Below are positions 16,122-25,164 of a stretch of DNA of 64,000 nt, piece by piece. Numbering within the stretch: position 1 is the stretch's first letter; the number at the start of each line of letters is the position of its first letter. The notes under the pieces were generated by a model. It saw only the letters and a program-made list of their open reading frames with translations, had not been told where the DNA came from and searched no databases. Source of the stretch: Clostridium sp. M62/1 (GTDB lineage Bacteria > Bacillota > Clostridia > Lachnospirales > Lachnospiraceae); assembly GCF_020736365.1 (NCBI RefSeq), contig NZ_CP085988.1:1246001-1310000 (forward strand), read 5' to 3'. Position numbers and translations under genes: made by a program.

Positions 16122-16967
16122 ATGGAAATTTACATAGTAGAAGATGACATTTCAGTGATCAACGTCCTGGAAGATATTATAGAGAGCAATGGGCTGGGGA
16201 CGGTATGCGGAAATTCCGGGGGACGTCCTGCAGATCCGGCAGAGGTAGCCAGGCTGAATCCGGATGTGGTTTTAGTGGATTTTCTCATGCCTGAGAAAGA
16301 CGGAATCCAGTTTGTCAGAGAGCTTAAGGCAGCCGGAAGCACAGCGAGATGTATTATGATCTCCCAGGTGTCTGCAAAGGATCTGATTGGAAAGGCCTAC
16401 AGCGCGGGAATCGATTTTTTTATCAGCAAGCCAATTAATATTATAGAAGTAAAGTCAGTGATTGAGAATGTAGAGCGCCAGATTCAGAATGAGAGAACTC
16501 TTTCCAATATCAGGAAGATGTTTATGGCCGAGATGAATGAGATGCCCAAGGAGAAGCAGAAGAATGACGCCTATGTGAAGAAGCTGCAGCTGATCTTAAA
16601 CCGCATCGGCATGTCGGGGGAAAAAGGATGTGATGATATAATCAAAATCTGCCAGTATCTTCACGCCAACAAAAAGCCCATCTCTCAGGTGAGCATCGGA
16701 CAGCTCTGCGAACTGCTGAGCAATGCGCCTAAAAACATGGAACAGAGGGTAAGGCGGGCAATTGCAGTGGGGATGGCAAACCTGGCACATATGGGGATTG
16801 AGGATTTCATGAATGACACCTTCACCGCATACTCAGGAACCCTGTTTCCCTTTGAGGAAATACGGGCTGAGATGGACTGCATCCGCGGAAAACGAAAATA
16901 TGGCGGAAAGGTCAGTATTAAAAAATTTATTGACAGTCTGATGCTGACTGCTGACAGGGAGAGCTGA
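16122..16967 (+). CDS. glnL: GlnL-type response regulator (receiver plus YcbB-like output domain)
   Basis: 281 residues. The receiver (1-120) shows VEDD at the N-terminus, phospho-Asp in VVLVDFLMPEKDG and the conserved Lys in FFISKPINI. The C-terminal 150 residues (LQLILNRIGMSGEKGCDDIIKI onwards, in pieces) match the pattern of the YcbB DNA-binding domain of Bacillus GlnL rather than OmpR or LuxR. Translationally coupled to glnK. The strongest support for function is a perfect TTTTGT-N4-TTTTGT direct repeat, the published Bacillus GlnL site, in front of gltS 360 bp downstream. The stop codon lies inside a terminator hairpin. Confidence 0.82.
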   Translation: MEIYIVEDDISVINVLEDIIESNGLGTVCGNSGGRPADPAEVARLNPDVVLVDFLMPEKDGIQFVRELKAAGSTARCIMISQVSAKDLIGKAYSAGIDFFISKPINIIEVKSVIENVERQIQNERTLSNIRKMFMAEMNEMPKEKQKNDAYVKKLQLILNRIGMSGEKGCDDIIKICQYLHANKKPISQVSIGQLCELLSNAPKNMEQRVRRAIAVGMANLAHMGIEDFMNDTFTAYSGTLFPFEEIRAEMDCIRGKRKYGGKVSIKKFIDSLMLTADRES

Positions 16968-16994
16968 CAGAATGAGCTCTCCCTTCGCTTTTTG
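16956..16994 (+). terminator. Terminator of glnKL, overlapping the glnL stop codon
   Basis: Perfect 10-bp stem AGGGAGAGCT (16956-16965) with AGCTCTCCCT (16975-16984), then TTCGCTTTTTG. The glnL TGA is in the stem-loop boundary. It separates glnKL from gltS transcription. Confidence 0.85.
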
Positions 16995-17324
16995 TCCGTT
17001 TGGAATGCTCTCTTCTGTTTTTGGCAGATGCCAGGCAGAAAGTGGGAAACCCGGAAAAACATCGGATAAGTGGGTTCTGGATCTATTAGAACTTTACAGC
17101 AGAAAACATGCCAAAAAATGGATGAAAAATGCCTGTATTTTTTTGTAGTATTTGAAATTCGATGCGTCAGCCCGTTTAACAGACGTTTTTAAACGGAGTT
17201 GCCACAGTAAATCCAGGATATATGGCAATATTGACGGATTTTAGCCGATTTTTTGGCATAAAAATAAAGATATTATAAAGTTTCTAAAAAAATCTTATCG
17301 GGTTTTTAACATTTTCTTGAATTA

Positions 17325-17357
17325 TTTTGTAGTTTTTTGTAAGGGAGATCTTATAAT
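17325..17357 (+). promoter_or_regulatory. GlnL box and -10 element of the gltS promoter
   Basis: TTTTGTAGTTTTTTGT (17325-17340) is an exact TTTTGT-N4-TTTTGT direct repeat, the site described for Bacillus subtilis GlnL at glsA-glnT. It is followed by TATAAT at 17352-17357. No good -35 exists at 17 bp, so activator dependence is likely; the box would cover about -24 to -39, inside the region GlnL protects in Bacillus. A degenerate copy, TTTTGT-AGTA-TTTGAA, lies at 17141-17156. The rest of the 421-bp gap is AT-rich with no gene. Confidence 0.7.
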
Positions 17358-17388
17358 TCCTTCATCATAAAAAATTGGAGGTATATGT

Positions 17389-18582
17389 ATGACAGCACCA
17401 GTATTAAGTCTTGACATGTACCAGGCAACCGCTGTAGCAGCTCTTGTGCTGTTATTAGGACGTTTCCTGGTAAAGAAGATTCCGATTCTGGATCGGTATT
17501 GTATTCCGGCGCCTGTAGTAGGAGGCTTTGTTTACGCAATTCTTCATTTAATCGTGAGAAGTGCAGGAATTGTGGAGATTGCCGCAGACATGACATTAAA
17601 GGATGTTTTCATGGTAGGCTTCTTCTGTAGCGTTGGATTTACCGCATCTTTCAGAATGCTGAAAAAGGGTGGAATCCAGACAATTATCTTCCTGGTTCTT
17701 GCCATTGTAATGGTAGTTCTTCAGAACTGTCTGGGAGCAGGACTTGCAGTAGCCTTCGGACTTGACCCGAGACTGGGACTTGCAACAGGTTCCATTCCTA
17801 TGGTCGGCGGACACGGAACAGCAGGTTCCTTCGGACCTCTTCTCGAGGGTCTGGGCGTTGCAAACGCAAACGTAGTTGCTATCGCTTCCGCAACCTTCGG
17901 TCTGGTAGCAGGATGCGCTATCGGCGGACCTATCGCAACTGCAAAGATCAAGAAGTTCAAACTGCATTCAGTAGATTCTGATGCAGCGGCAGCAGGTTCA
18001 GATGATTCTGAAGAGGCTGGAAAGATCGATTCCAAGAGATTCCTTGATGCAGTTCTCTGTCTGATTATCGCAATCGGTTTTGGTACAATTGTTTCCATGT
18101 TCCTTGGAAAGCTTATGACCTTCCCATTCTATATCGGGGCCATGTTAGTAGGTGCCGTTATCCGTAATGTGGCTGATGGTATGAGCAAGGAGCTTCCGAT
18201 GGAGGAGATCGGCGTAGTAGGCGGTTTCTGCTTATCCGTATTCCTCGGACTCGCTATGATCGACATGAAGTTATGGCAGCTTGCAGAGCTGGCTCTTCCG
18301 TTAGTAGTTATGCTGGCAGCACAGACGGTTCTCATGTTCGTATACGCATACTTTGTGGTATTCAATGTATTAGGACGTACATACGATGCAGCCGTTATGA
18401 CAACAGGTTTCTGCGGTTTCGGTATGGGCGCAACACCGAATGCTATGGCAAACATGCAGGCAGTAGTTGGACAGTACGGACCGGCTCCTACAGCATTCAT
18501 GGTAGTGCCGTTAGTAGGATCTCTGTTTATTGACTTCTTCAATGCTTCGATCCTGACAGGCTTTATCAACTTCTTAGGTTAA
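17389..18582 (+). CDS. gltS: Sodium/glutamate symporter GltS
   Basis: 397 residues, about ten hydrophobic segments. GltS imports glutamate with Na+. Seen: the two pseudo-symmetric glycine-rich regions expected for the family, around GSIPMVGGHGTAGSFGP and TTGFCGFGMGATPNAMANM, and IPAPVVGGF near the N-terminus. A short hydrophilic, acidic loop (AAAGSDDSEEAGKIDSK) divides the halves. GGAGG lies 7-8 bp before the ATG. Codon use is of the highly expressed type (GTA, GCA, GGA, ACA frequent). Located between GlnK-GlnL and gdhA and preceded by a GlnL box, so it is the likely regulated uptake step for glutamate fermentation. Confidence 0.95.
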   Translation: MTAPVLSLDMYQATAVAALVLLLGRFLVKKIPILDRYCIPAPVVGGFVYAILHLIVRSAGIVEIAADMTLKDVFMVGFFCSVGFTASFRMLKKGGIQTIIFLVLAIVMVVLQNCLGAGLAVAFGLDPRLGLATGSIPMVGGHGTAGSFGPLLEGLGVANANVVAIASATFGLVAGCAIGGPIATAKIKKFKLHSVDSDAAAAGSDDSEEAGKIDSKRFLDAVLCLIIAIGFGTIVSMFLGKLMTFPFYIGAMLVGAVIRNVADGMSKELPMEEIGVVGGFCLSVFLGLAMIDMKLWQLAELALPLVVMLAAQTVLMFVYAYFVVFNVLGRTYDAAVMTTGFCGFGMGATPNAMANMQAVVGQYGPAPTAFMVVPLVGSLFIDFFNASILTGFINFLG

Positions 18583-18634
18583 TCAGGCTGAGCGCACTCG
18601 GGCGCAGTCTGACAGTCTGGAAACAGAATTGAAA

Positions 18635-18727
18635 CGCCGCAGACCGGCCTTCCCCATAAGGGTGTTTTCCTGCAGAGGAGCAGGGGATACCTTTGGTGAG
18701 GAAGGCTGAGGGCTGCGGCGATTTTTA
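18635..18727 (+). terminator. Large structured terminator after gltS
   Basis: Outer stem CGCCGCAG (18635-18642) with CTGCGGCG (18713-18720), then ATTTTTATT. Inside, GGCCTTCC pairs with GGAAGGC and a further CCTGC/GCAGG hairpin is nested. It is unusually elaborate for a terminator, but the position and T tract fit one. Confidence 0.75.
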
Positions 18728-18939
18728 TTCTGATTCTAATCTTTAATATTATATCTCATTCAATTATATCTTTTTCATATATATTCATTCTCAGACCGCT
18801 CAGACTGGCTCTGAAAGCCGGATACAGCCGGGGACGGAAGCCGGGATGGGGAAGCCGTCCGGAAGCGGCAAAAATGCATGACAGCAGACAGTTGGACAAT
18901 ATAAACAAACCATAATAACAGCTATAATGTGATATTAAT

Positions 18940-18968
18940 TTGATTATAAGGACAAGATAGGGTATAAT
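18940..18968 (+). promoter_or_regulatory. Promoter of gdhA
   Basis: TTGATT (18940-18945), 17-bp spacer, perfect TATAAT (18963-18968), giving a leader of about 130 nt. A second possible start region around TAAAAT, following TTTTTATTACTTTTTGG near 19010, resembles a degenerate GlnL box (4 of 6 in each half), which is too weak to call. The rest of the 18583-19104 gap is the gltS terminator and AT-rich sequence. Confidence 0.7.
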
Positions 18969-19104
18969 TTAACCAGAACGTAAGAATTTCACAAAAAACT
19001 GTAGATTTTTTTATTACTTTTTGGTAAAATATAGGCATGCAAATGCAGCTGCAGTTGAGTGAAATCACTCACAATATTTATGCGAAAGCAGGAGGTATCA
19101 AGAA

Positions 19105-20457
19105 ATGAGCCAGTATGTTGACAGAGTTCTTGCTGAACTCAAAGAGAAGAATGCAAACGAGCCAGAGTTCCTTCAGACAGCTGAGGAAGTATTATCTTCC
19201 TTAGGACCAGTTGTAGATGCTCATCCAGAGTATGAGAAGGTTGCTCTTCTTGAGAGAATGGTTGAGCCGGAGAGAACAATCGAGTTCCGTGTTCCGTGGG
19301 TAGATGACAACGGCCAGGTACATGTAAACCGTGGATACCGTGTACAGTTCAACGGAGCTATTGGACCGTACAAGGGCGGCTTACGTTTCGCTCCTTCTGT
19401 AAACCTTTCCATCATGAAGTTCTTAGGATTCGAGCAGACATTCAAGAACAGCTTAACAACACTTCCTATGGGCGGTGCTAAGGGTGGTTCCGACTTCGAT
19501 CCGAACGGCAAGAGCGACGCAGAGGTTATGAGATTCTGCCAGTCCTTCATGACAGAGTTATACCGTCACATCGGACCAGACGTAGATATCCCAGCTGGTG
19601 ACCTTGGTGTAGGTGCTCGCGAGATCGGCTATATGTACGGACAGTACAGAAAGATCAGAGGAGCTTTCGAGAACGGCACAATCACAGGTAAGGGAATGTC
19701 CTTCGGTGGTTCCTTAATTCGTCCAGAGGCTACAGGCTACGGCGCTGTTTACTATGTAGAGGCAGTTATGAAGCATGAGAATGATACTCTGGAAGGCAAG
19801 ACAGTTGCTCTGGCAGGCTTCGGTAACGTAGCTTGGGGCGCTGCTAAGAAGTTAGCTGAGTTAGGCGCTAAGGCTGTTACACTTTCCGGACCAGACGGAT
19901 ACATCTACGATCCAGACGGTGTTGTAACAGAGGAGAAGATCAACTACATGCTTGAGATGAGAGCATCCGGACGCAACAAAGTTCAGGATTACGCAGACAA
20001 GTTCGGCGTACAGTTCTTCCCAGGCGAGAAGCCATGGGGCCAGAAGGTTGATATCGTTATGCCATGTGCTACACAGAACGACGTTGACCTTGAGCAGGCT
20101 AAGAGAATCGTTGCTAACAACATCAAGTACTACATTGAGGTTGCTAACATGCCAACTACAAACGAGGCTCTTAAGTTCTTAATGGAGCAGCCGAACATGG
20201 TAGTAGCTCCTTCCAAGGCTGTAAACGCAGGTGGTGTTCTTGTATCCGGTCTTGAGATGAGCCAGAACAGCGAGAGATACTCCTGGACAGCAGAGGAAGT
20301 TGATACAAAGTTACATCAGATCATGACAGGTATCCATGACGGCTCCGCAGCAGCAGCTGAGAAGTACGGCTTAGGCTACAACCTGGTAGCAGGTGCTAAC
20401 ATCGTTGGTTTCCAGAAGGTAGCTGACGCTATGATGGCACAGGGTATCTGCTGGTAA
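19105..20457 (+). CDS. gdhA: Glutamate dehydrogenase (hexameric, NAD-type clostridial form)
   Basis: 450 residues, the family's usual length. Interconverts glutamate with 2-oxoglutarate and ammonia; in glutamate fermenters it opens the hydroxyglutarate pathway. Active-site sequence GPYKGGLRFAPSVN and MGGAKGGSDFDP with the catalytic lysines is intact, as are the Rossmann segment VALAGFGNVAWGAAKKL and PSKAVNAGGV. The sequence is strikingly close to the well-studied [Clostridium] symbiosum enzyme as I recall it. AGGAGG lies 8 bp before the ATG. Codons differ from most neighbours (Ala GCT, Leu TTA/CTT, Thr ACA), indicating very high expression. Confidence 0.97.
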   Translation: MSQYVDRVLAELKEKNANEPEFLQTAEEVLSSLGPVVDAHPEYEKVALLERMVEPERTIEFRVPWVDDNGQVHVNRGYRVQFNGAIGPYKGGLRFAPSVNLSIMKFLGFEQTFKNSLTTLPMGGAKGGSDFDPNGKSDAEVMRFCQSFMTELYRHIGPDVDIPAGDLGVGAREIGYMYGQYRKIRGAFENGTITGKGMSFGGSLIRPEATGYGAVYYVEAVMKHENDTLEGKTVALAGFGNVAWGAAKKLAELGAKAVTLSGPDGYIYDPDGVVTEEKINYMLEMRASGRNKVQDYADKFGVQFFPGEKPWGQKVDIVMPCATQNDVDLEQAKRIVANNIKYYIEVANMPTTNEALKFLMEQPNMVVAPSKAVNAGGVLVSGLEMSQNSERYSWTAEEVDTKLHQIMTGIHDGSAAAAEKYGLGYNLVAGANIVGFQKVADAMMAQGICW

Positions 20458-20570
20458 TCAGTAGTGAGTGAAGGCCGGACTGCCGAAGCCTTATCAGCTT
20501 GGGTATGAAGGCGTGACAGCCGGACAGGCTGTGAGATACAGAGATAATTACATAAAGCGGTTATCTAGGT

Positions 20571-20637
20571 AAGGGGGCTGCTGCATTAAGTGGGTGATGC
20601 CTGACATCAGGCATGCGGCTTAAGGCAGCGGCCCCTT
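20571..20637 (+). other. Long nested RNA hairpin between gdhA and the 2-hydroxyacid dehydrogenase gene
   Basis: The outer arms AAGGGGGCTGCTGCATTAAG and CTTAAGGCAGCGGCCCCTT pair with a few bulges. Inside is a perfect 8-bp hairpin ATGCCTGA/TCAGGCAT with a two-base loop. There is no T tract, so it is a poor terminator. It ends about 19 nt before the next Shine-Dalgarno and may set mRNA processing or relative expression. Confidence 0.6.
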
Positions 20638-20672
20638 GCTGATAGGAGAATTTGAAAGGAGCTAGATTTACA

Positions 20673-21617
20673 ATGAAGTGTCTTATTATTGACAAGGTAT
20701 ACGCAGGCATTGCAGAAGAGCTTGGAAAATTCATGGAAGTTAAGACAGCAGAGCATCTGCCATCCTCCAAGGAGCAGGTTCTGGCTGAGATCGGTGATGT
20801 GGACGTGCTGATCATGCGCGTGGATCCGAAGATCGACAAGGATATCCTGGGCGCTGCCAAGAACTTAAAGATCATCGGCGTTTGCTCCGTTGGATTAAAC
20901 CACATCGATATGGAGTACGCAAAGGAGAAGGGAATCCAGATCTTCAACGCACCTGGCTTAAATGCCAATGCAGTTGCAGAGCTTACCATCTCCAAGATGC
21001 TGGACATCTCCCGCGGAACCATGACAGCAAATTACGATGTTAAGGTAAAGCACGAGTGGGATAAGTACAAATTCGTAGGCCGCGAGCTTCGCGGAAAGAC
21101 TCTGGGCGTTATGGGCTTCGGCCGTATCGGACGCCGTGTCGGCGAGCTGGGACGTGCCTTCGGCATGACTGTAGTTGCTTACGATCCATTCTTAAAGCCA
21201 GAGGACTTTGAGAAGGAGCACGCAACAGGAATGGGAATCGACGAGCTGTTAAAGGTTTCCGACTTCGTTTCCATCCATGTTCCGCTGACACCAGAGACAA
21301 AGGATCTGTTCAATGCAAAATCCATCGCTGAGATGAAGGATGACGCAGTAGTTCTGAACATGAGCCGCGGCGGAATCGTAAACGAGAAGGATATGTATGA
21401 GGCATTAAAGGCCGGCAAGATCGGCGGCTATGCTACAGACGTTATGGAGAACGAGCTGGCAGGAAGCGGACTGACAGGAAATGATACATTCGCAAGCCCG
21501 CTGTTTGAGTGCGACAATTTCATCGTTTCCCCACACATCGGAGCACAGTCTGTGGACGCTTCCAAGGACATCGGAATCCACATCATTGCTAAGGTAAAAG
21601 AGGCACTGGGACTGTAG
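20673..21617 (+). CDS. D-2-hydroxyacid dehydrogenase, candidate 2-hydroxyglutarate dehydrogenase
   Basis: 314 residues. NAD-dependent D-isomer 2-hydroxyacid dehydrogenase fold. Seen: LGVMGFGRIGRRVGE (NAD-binding GxGxxG, about residue 146), the substrate Arg in NMSRGGIVNE, a Glu in MENELA, and the catalytic His in SPHIGAQS. The family includes phosphoglycerate, glycerate and (R)-2-hydroxyglutarate dehydrogenases. Position directly after gdhA, shared high-expression codon use, and GcdB-type pump genes elsewhere in the window make 2-hydroxyglutarate the most attractive substrate, but this is inference. Start at the ATG 11 bp after AAAGGAG; the TTG at 20652 overlaps that site. Confidence 0.8.
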   Translation: MKCLIIDKVYAGIAEELGKFMEVKTAEHLPSSKEQVLAEIGDVDVLIMRVDPKIDKDILGAAKNLKIIGVCSVGLNHIDMEYAKEKGIQIFNAPGLNANAVAELTISKMLDISRGTMTANYDVKVKHEWDKYKFVGRELRGKTLGVMGFGRIGRRVGELGRAFGMTVVAYDPFLKPEDFEKEHATGMGIDELLKVSDFVSIHVPLTPETKDLFNAKSIAEMKDDAVVLNMSRGGIVNEKDMYEALKAGKIGGYATDVMENELAGSGLTGNDTFASPLFECDNFIVSPHIGAQSVDASKDIGIHIIAKVKEALGL

Positions 21618-21753
21618 AAGGTACCGGGGCAGGGAGAGGAAACTCTCCTCCCGCAAGTCCGCGGCTGCCTGCCTGGAGCAGGAAGCAGAATCGGCGGATA
21701 AGAGAAGCTGTCGCATAAAAGACAGCCGATAAAATTCTATCAGATAAAACAGG

Positions 21754-21795
21754 AAAGAGCAGTACTCCGGAATATTCCGGGGAACTGCTCTTTTT
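21754..21795. terminator. Terminator after the 2-hydroxyacid dehydrogenase gene
   Basis: AAAGAGCAGT (21754-21763) pairs with ACTGCTCTTT (21784-21793), with an inner TCCGGAATATTCCGG, followed by TT. Lies between convergent genes and has A and T tracts for both directions. Confidence 0.85.
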
Positions 21796-21898
21796 CAGAA
21801 GAAATCAGATGGAATTTAATGGAATCTGCCCTGAAGCAAGAGACTCTGCCAGCAGACTCTGCCTCAAAGTGAGGATCCTGCCTGGCGGGAGAGTCCCG

Positions 21899-22624
21899 CT
21901 ACAGTTCAGCTCTCTCCAGGTAATCCTGAAGCAGCTTTCTCGAATAATTTGCTACAAGCTCCGGAGGAAAGTCTGTTTCCTGAAGCAGCTCAAAGGCAAA
22001 GCGCTGATTGCCGGCGTCAGCGGCGCAGTGGGCATCGCTGTTTACGATAACGGGTGTGCTGTAGCGGCGGCAGAGCTCCAGCATGGTGAGGTAGTTTTCC
22101 CGGGCCCCCGGACGCGGCGAGCCTGGCTTTAAGGAGCTGTTGTTGACTTCAAGGAGAACGTGGTTTTCTTTGGCTGCGCGGACGACAGCCTCGTAGTCAA
22201 GGGGGATGGAGGCGCTGTCAGGGTGGCCGATGATCTGCACGAAAGGATTTTTCATGGCCCCGATGGCAGCGGCGGTGTTCTCCTCTCTGGTTCCGATGGG
22301 AAAGCAGAGATCGTGGATGCTGGCAATGCCGTAGTCCAGGCGCTCTAAAAGCCAGGGAGCCAGATCCACCGTGCCCTGGAAGTCGATGATGTTCAGCTCA
22401 CAGCCCATGAGCAGGCGGACGCCGAACAGCTCTCTGGGGATAACGGAAAAGTTGCAGAAGTACATTTCGCTGCAGGTGCCGGGCATGGCCGGCGCGTGGT
22501 CAGAGGAGCCGAAAATGGACAGGCCTGCCTCTGCTCCGGCCCGGGCCATTTCGTAGAGGGTGTTGTAGGCGTGGCCGCTGGCAGTCGTATGTGTGTGGAG
22601 ATCGCAAAGGTTTTTCATTTTCAT
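21899..22624 (-). CDS. PHP-domain phosphoesterase, YcdX type
   Basis: 241 residues. PHP metal-dependent phosphoesterase; family members hydrolyse phosphate esters with a trinuclear metal centre. Metal motifs in order: DLHTHTTASGH, GSSDHAP, GCELNI, ASIHD, IIGHPDSA and NSDAH. The length and motif set fit the YcdX group rather than histidinol-phosphatase or polymerase PHP domains. Start at 22624: AGGAGG lies 7 bp upstream; a longer reading to 22660 has no ribosome site. A single gene between a terminator and the divergent S1 gene; the substrate is unknown. Confidence 0.82.
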   Translation of the reverse strand: MKMKNLCDLHTHTTASGHAYNTLYEMARAGAEAGLSIFGSSDHAPAMPGTCSEMYFCNFSVIPRELFGVRLLMGCELNIIDFQGTVDLAPWLLERLDYGIASIHDLCFPIGTREENTAAAIGAMKNPFVQIIGHPDSASIPLDYEAVVRAAKENHVLLEVNNSSLKPGSPRPGARENYLTMLELCRRYSTPVIVNSDAHCAADAGNQRFAFELLQETDFPPELVANYSRKLLQDYLERAEL

Positions 22625-22771
22625 GGATTTGCCTCCTGAAATTTTCATTGAAGGGATCAAAGTACCGTCCGATGAAAAAAGAATAACATATTTTTCAGAA
22701 GAAAACTATAGAAATATCAGATAGGATATGGTTAAATATAGTATAGAATTTTTGTTCAGGAGGAGAAGTTT

Positions 22772-23707
22772 ATGTCAGAAGAAAGATTGACAGAAGAAAA
22801 ATTAAATGAAAATATGGAGAATGCAGAGACAATGGCTGATTATGAGAAAGAACTGGAGGCGTCCTTCAAGAAAGTAAAGGAGGGCGATATTCTAACGGGA
22901 ACCGTGATCGGTGTGACGGACAGCCAGGTGATCGTAGATCTCAAGTATTATGCGGAGGGGATTATCCGCCGGGAGGATATTACGGACGATCCTGACTACA
23001 ATATGCAGGAAGAAATCCATGTGGGGGATGAAATTTCCGGTACAGTGATTAAGGCAGATGACGGAGAGGGAAATATTCTGCTCTCCAGAAAGAGCGCAAA
23101 TGACACCCTGGTCTGGGAGAAGTTTGAGCGGATGCTGGAAGAGCGCACCGTTGTCCCTGTCAAGGTGGCAGAGGTGGTAAACGGAGGAGTTACCGCTTAC
23201 CTGGAGGGTGTAAGAGGCTTTATACCGGCATCCAAGCTGGCCGCTTCCTATGTGGAGAACCTGGATGAGTGGGTAGGAAAGACAGTGGAGGTCACTGTCA
23301 TCACCGTGGAGAAGGACAGAAAGAAGCTGGTTCTCTCCGGCCGTGAGGTTGCCAGGGAGAAAGAGAGGGCAGAGAAGAGAAAGAAAATTGAAAAATGCGA
23401 GGTTGGAGCCGTCATGGAGGGAACCGTGGATACGCTGAAGGATTACGGTGCCTTCGTGACTCTTGAAAACGGACTTTCCGGTCTCGTACACATTTCCCGC
23501 ATCAGCAGTCAGAGGATCAAGCACCCCGGCGTGGTCTTAAAAGAGGGACAGACCGTGAAGGTGAAGATCATCGGCATCAAGGATGGAAAAATCAGCCTGA
23601 GCATGAAGGATGCAGAGCCTGAGGAAACAGAGGAGGTATTTGACTACCATGAGAACGGCCAGGCGACTACCGGCCTCGGCGCTCTGTTAAAGGGACTGAA
23701 ATTATAG
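22772..23707 (+). CDS. RNA-binding protein with three S1 domains (RpsA-like)
   Basis: 311 residues. Three S1/OB domains: about 37-107 ([20 protein letters not shown]), 121-190 ([20 protein letters not shown], ending in FIPASKL) and 205-275 ([20 protein letters not shown], ending in GLVHISRIS). The third is the canonical RNA-binding type. Firmicute S1-like proteins of this size bind mRNA and help translation, but are not always ribosomal. The N-terminus is acidic. RBS AGGAGGAG before the ATG. No terminator separates it from the downstream alarmone synthetase fusion, so the two may share a transcript. Confidence 0.85.
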   Translation: MSEERLTEEKLNENMENAETMADYEKELEASFKKVKEGDILTGTVIGVTDSQVIVDLKYYAEGIIRREDITDDPDYNMQEEIHVGDEISGTVIKADDGEGNILLSRKSANDTLVWEKFERMLEERTVVPVKVAEVVNGGVTAYLEGVRGFIPASKLAASYVENLDEWVGKTVEVTVITVEKDRKKLVLSGREVAREKERAEKRKKIEKCEVGAVMEGTVDTLKDYGAFVTLENGLSGLVHISRISSQRIKHPGVVLKEGQTVKVKIIGIKDGKISLSMKDAEPEETEEVFDYHENGQATTGLGALLKGLKL

Positions 23708-23855
23708 GGGGCATCACCTTGCCTCCATGCCCTCACCGGGGGAGGAGGCTGAGACACAGGGGAAATTCTGTGGAACCCCGGCTGCGGGCGGAAGGCGGAA
23801 TGAAACCGGGAAATGGAGAGAAGAATGTGAAACTTCAGTGAAAGGGGGGCCGTTC

Positions 23856-25124
23856 ATGACCAATATTCCCAAGACATTTGACCAGATGGATCAGTGGAAG
23901 GCCGTTATGTTTTTGTATAACTCCGCGCTGAAGGAGATCAATACAAAGATAGAAATTCTGAACAATGAGTTCATCCATATATATTCCTACACTCCTATCG
24001 AGCATATTAAATCGAGGCTGAAGACACCGGAGAGCATAGTCAAGAAGCTGAAGCATGACGGGCGGGAGGTGACGATCGCCAACATGATCGACTATCTCAG
24101 CGACATTGCCGGGATCCGGATTATCTGTTCCTTCACCTCGGATATATATCTGATTGCGGACATGATCGCGAGGCAGTCCGATGTGACGGTCCTGTATGTG
24201 AAGGACTATATTAAAAACCCGAAACCAAACGGTTATAAGAGCTATCACATGGTGGTCACAATTCCCATTTACCTGAGCGAGGGGCCGGTGGACACGAAGG
24301 TGGAGATCCAGATCCGCACGGTGGCCATGGACTTCTGGGCCAGCCTGGAACATAAGATTTACTATAAGTTTGAGGGAAATGCTCCGGACTTTTTGGAAAA
24401 GGAGCTGAAAGACTGCGCAGATATGGTAGATATGCTGGATGCAAAGATGTTTTCTCTCAACGAGGCGATCATGCAGCACAGCGCCGAGGAAAGGCGAAAA
24501 GAGGCGGAGGCCGAGGAGCGCAGGATCCGGGAGGAGATGGCAGCCCGGGAGGCCGGGAGAGAGAAGCGGGAAAAGAGGCCTGGGAGAGAGAAGAAGAGGA
24601 GAGAAAGGCCGGGGACAGAGAAAACTGGGCTTCGGACAGCAGAATTTAACAGACGGACAGAGAGGACAGACATGAAAATTGTACTTCAGAGAGTGTCACA
24701 TGCCAGCGTGACAGTAGACGAAAAGGTGATCGGAGCCATTGGGCAGGGATTTCTGGTGCTCCTTGGCGTTTCAGACACAGACACGGAAGAGATTGCCGAC
24801 AAAATGGTGGATAAGCTTTGCAAGCTCCGGATCTTTCAGGATGATCAGGGAAAGACGAACCTTTCTCTGGCAGATGTGGGGGGAGAGCTTCTGGTGGTGA
24901 GCCAGTTTACTCTCTACGCAGACTGCAGAAAGGGCAACCGGCCAAGCTTCATCAAGGCCGGTGCGCCGGAGCTTGCAAACCGCCTGTATGAGTATGTGGT
25001 AGAGCGCTGCAGGACCTATGTGGACAAGGTAGAGCACGGTGAATTTGGAGCCGACATGAAGGTGGAGCTTTTAAATGACGGACCCTTTACCCTGGTTCTG
25101 GACAGCGAGGAGATTTGCAGATAA
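23856..25124 (+). CDS. Fusion of a small alarmone (ppGpp) synthetase with D-aminoacyl-tRNA deacylase
   Basis: 422 residues, one uninterrupted frame. Residues 1-215 are a RelA/SpoT synthetase domain of the YjbM/SAS type ([35 protein letters not shown] near 115, VEIQIRT near 148), with no HD hydrolase, TGS or ACT domains. Residues 215-272 are a highly charged Arg/Glu linker. Residues 273-422 are a complete D-Tyr-tRNA deacylase ([35 protein letters not shown] with the Gly-cisPro motif). A possible internal start at the ATG 24672, after AGAGAGGA, could give free deacylase. Start at 23856 follows AGGGGGG. If real, it couples the stringent response to tRNA proofreading. Confidence 0.85.
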   Translation: MTNIPKTFDQMDQWKAVMFLYNSALKEINTKIEILNNEFIHIYSYTPIEHIKSRLKTPESIVKKLKHDGREVTIANMIDYLSDIAGIRIICSFTSDIYLIADMIARQSDVTVLYVKDYIKNPKPNGYKSYHMVVTIPIYLSEGPVDTKVEIQIRTVAMDFWASLEHKIYYKFEGNAPDFLEKELKDCADMVDMLDAKMFSLNEAIMQHSAEERRKEAEAEERRIREEMAAREAGREKREKRPGREKKRRERPGTEKTGLRTAEFNRRTERTDMKIVLQRVSHASVTVDEKVIGAIGQGFLVLLGVSDTDTEEIADKMVDKLCKLRIFQDDQGKTNLSLADVGGELLVVSQFTLYADCRKGNRPSFIKAGAPELANRLYEYVVERCRTYVDKVEHGEFGADMKVELLNDGPFTLVLDSEEICR

Positions 25125-25164
25125 AAAACCATGCATGAAGAAAAAGAAAAAGGAGAAAAGACAG

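Noticed and set aside
17219..17260. Promoter from TTGACG near 17233 for gltS
   Set aside because: No acceptable -10 at 16-18 bp; the TATAAT at 17352 next to the GlnL box is better placed.
18635..18727. Structured RNA (riboswitch-like) after gltS
   Set aside because: Position after a stop codon, a T tract following the outer stem and no match to a riboswitch core I know make an elaborate terminator more likely.
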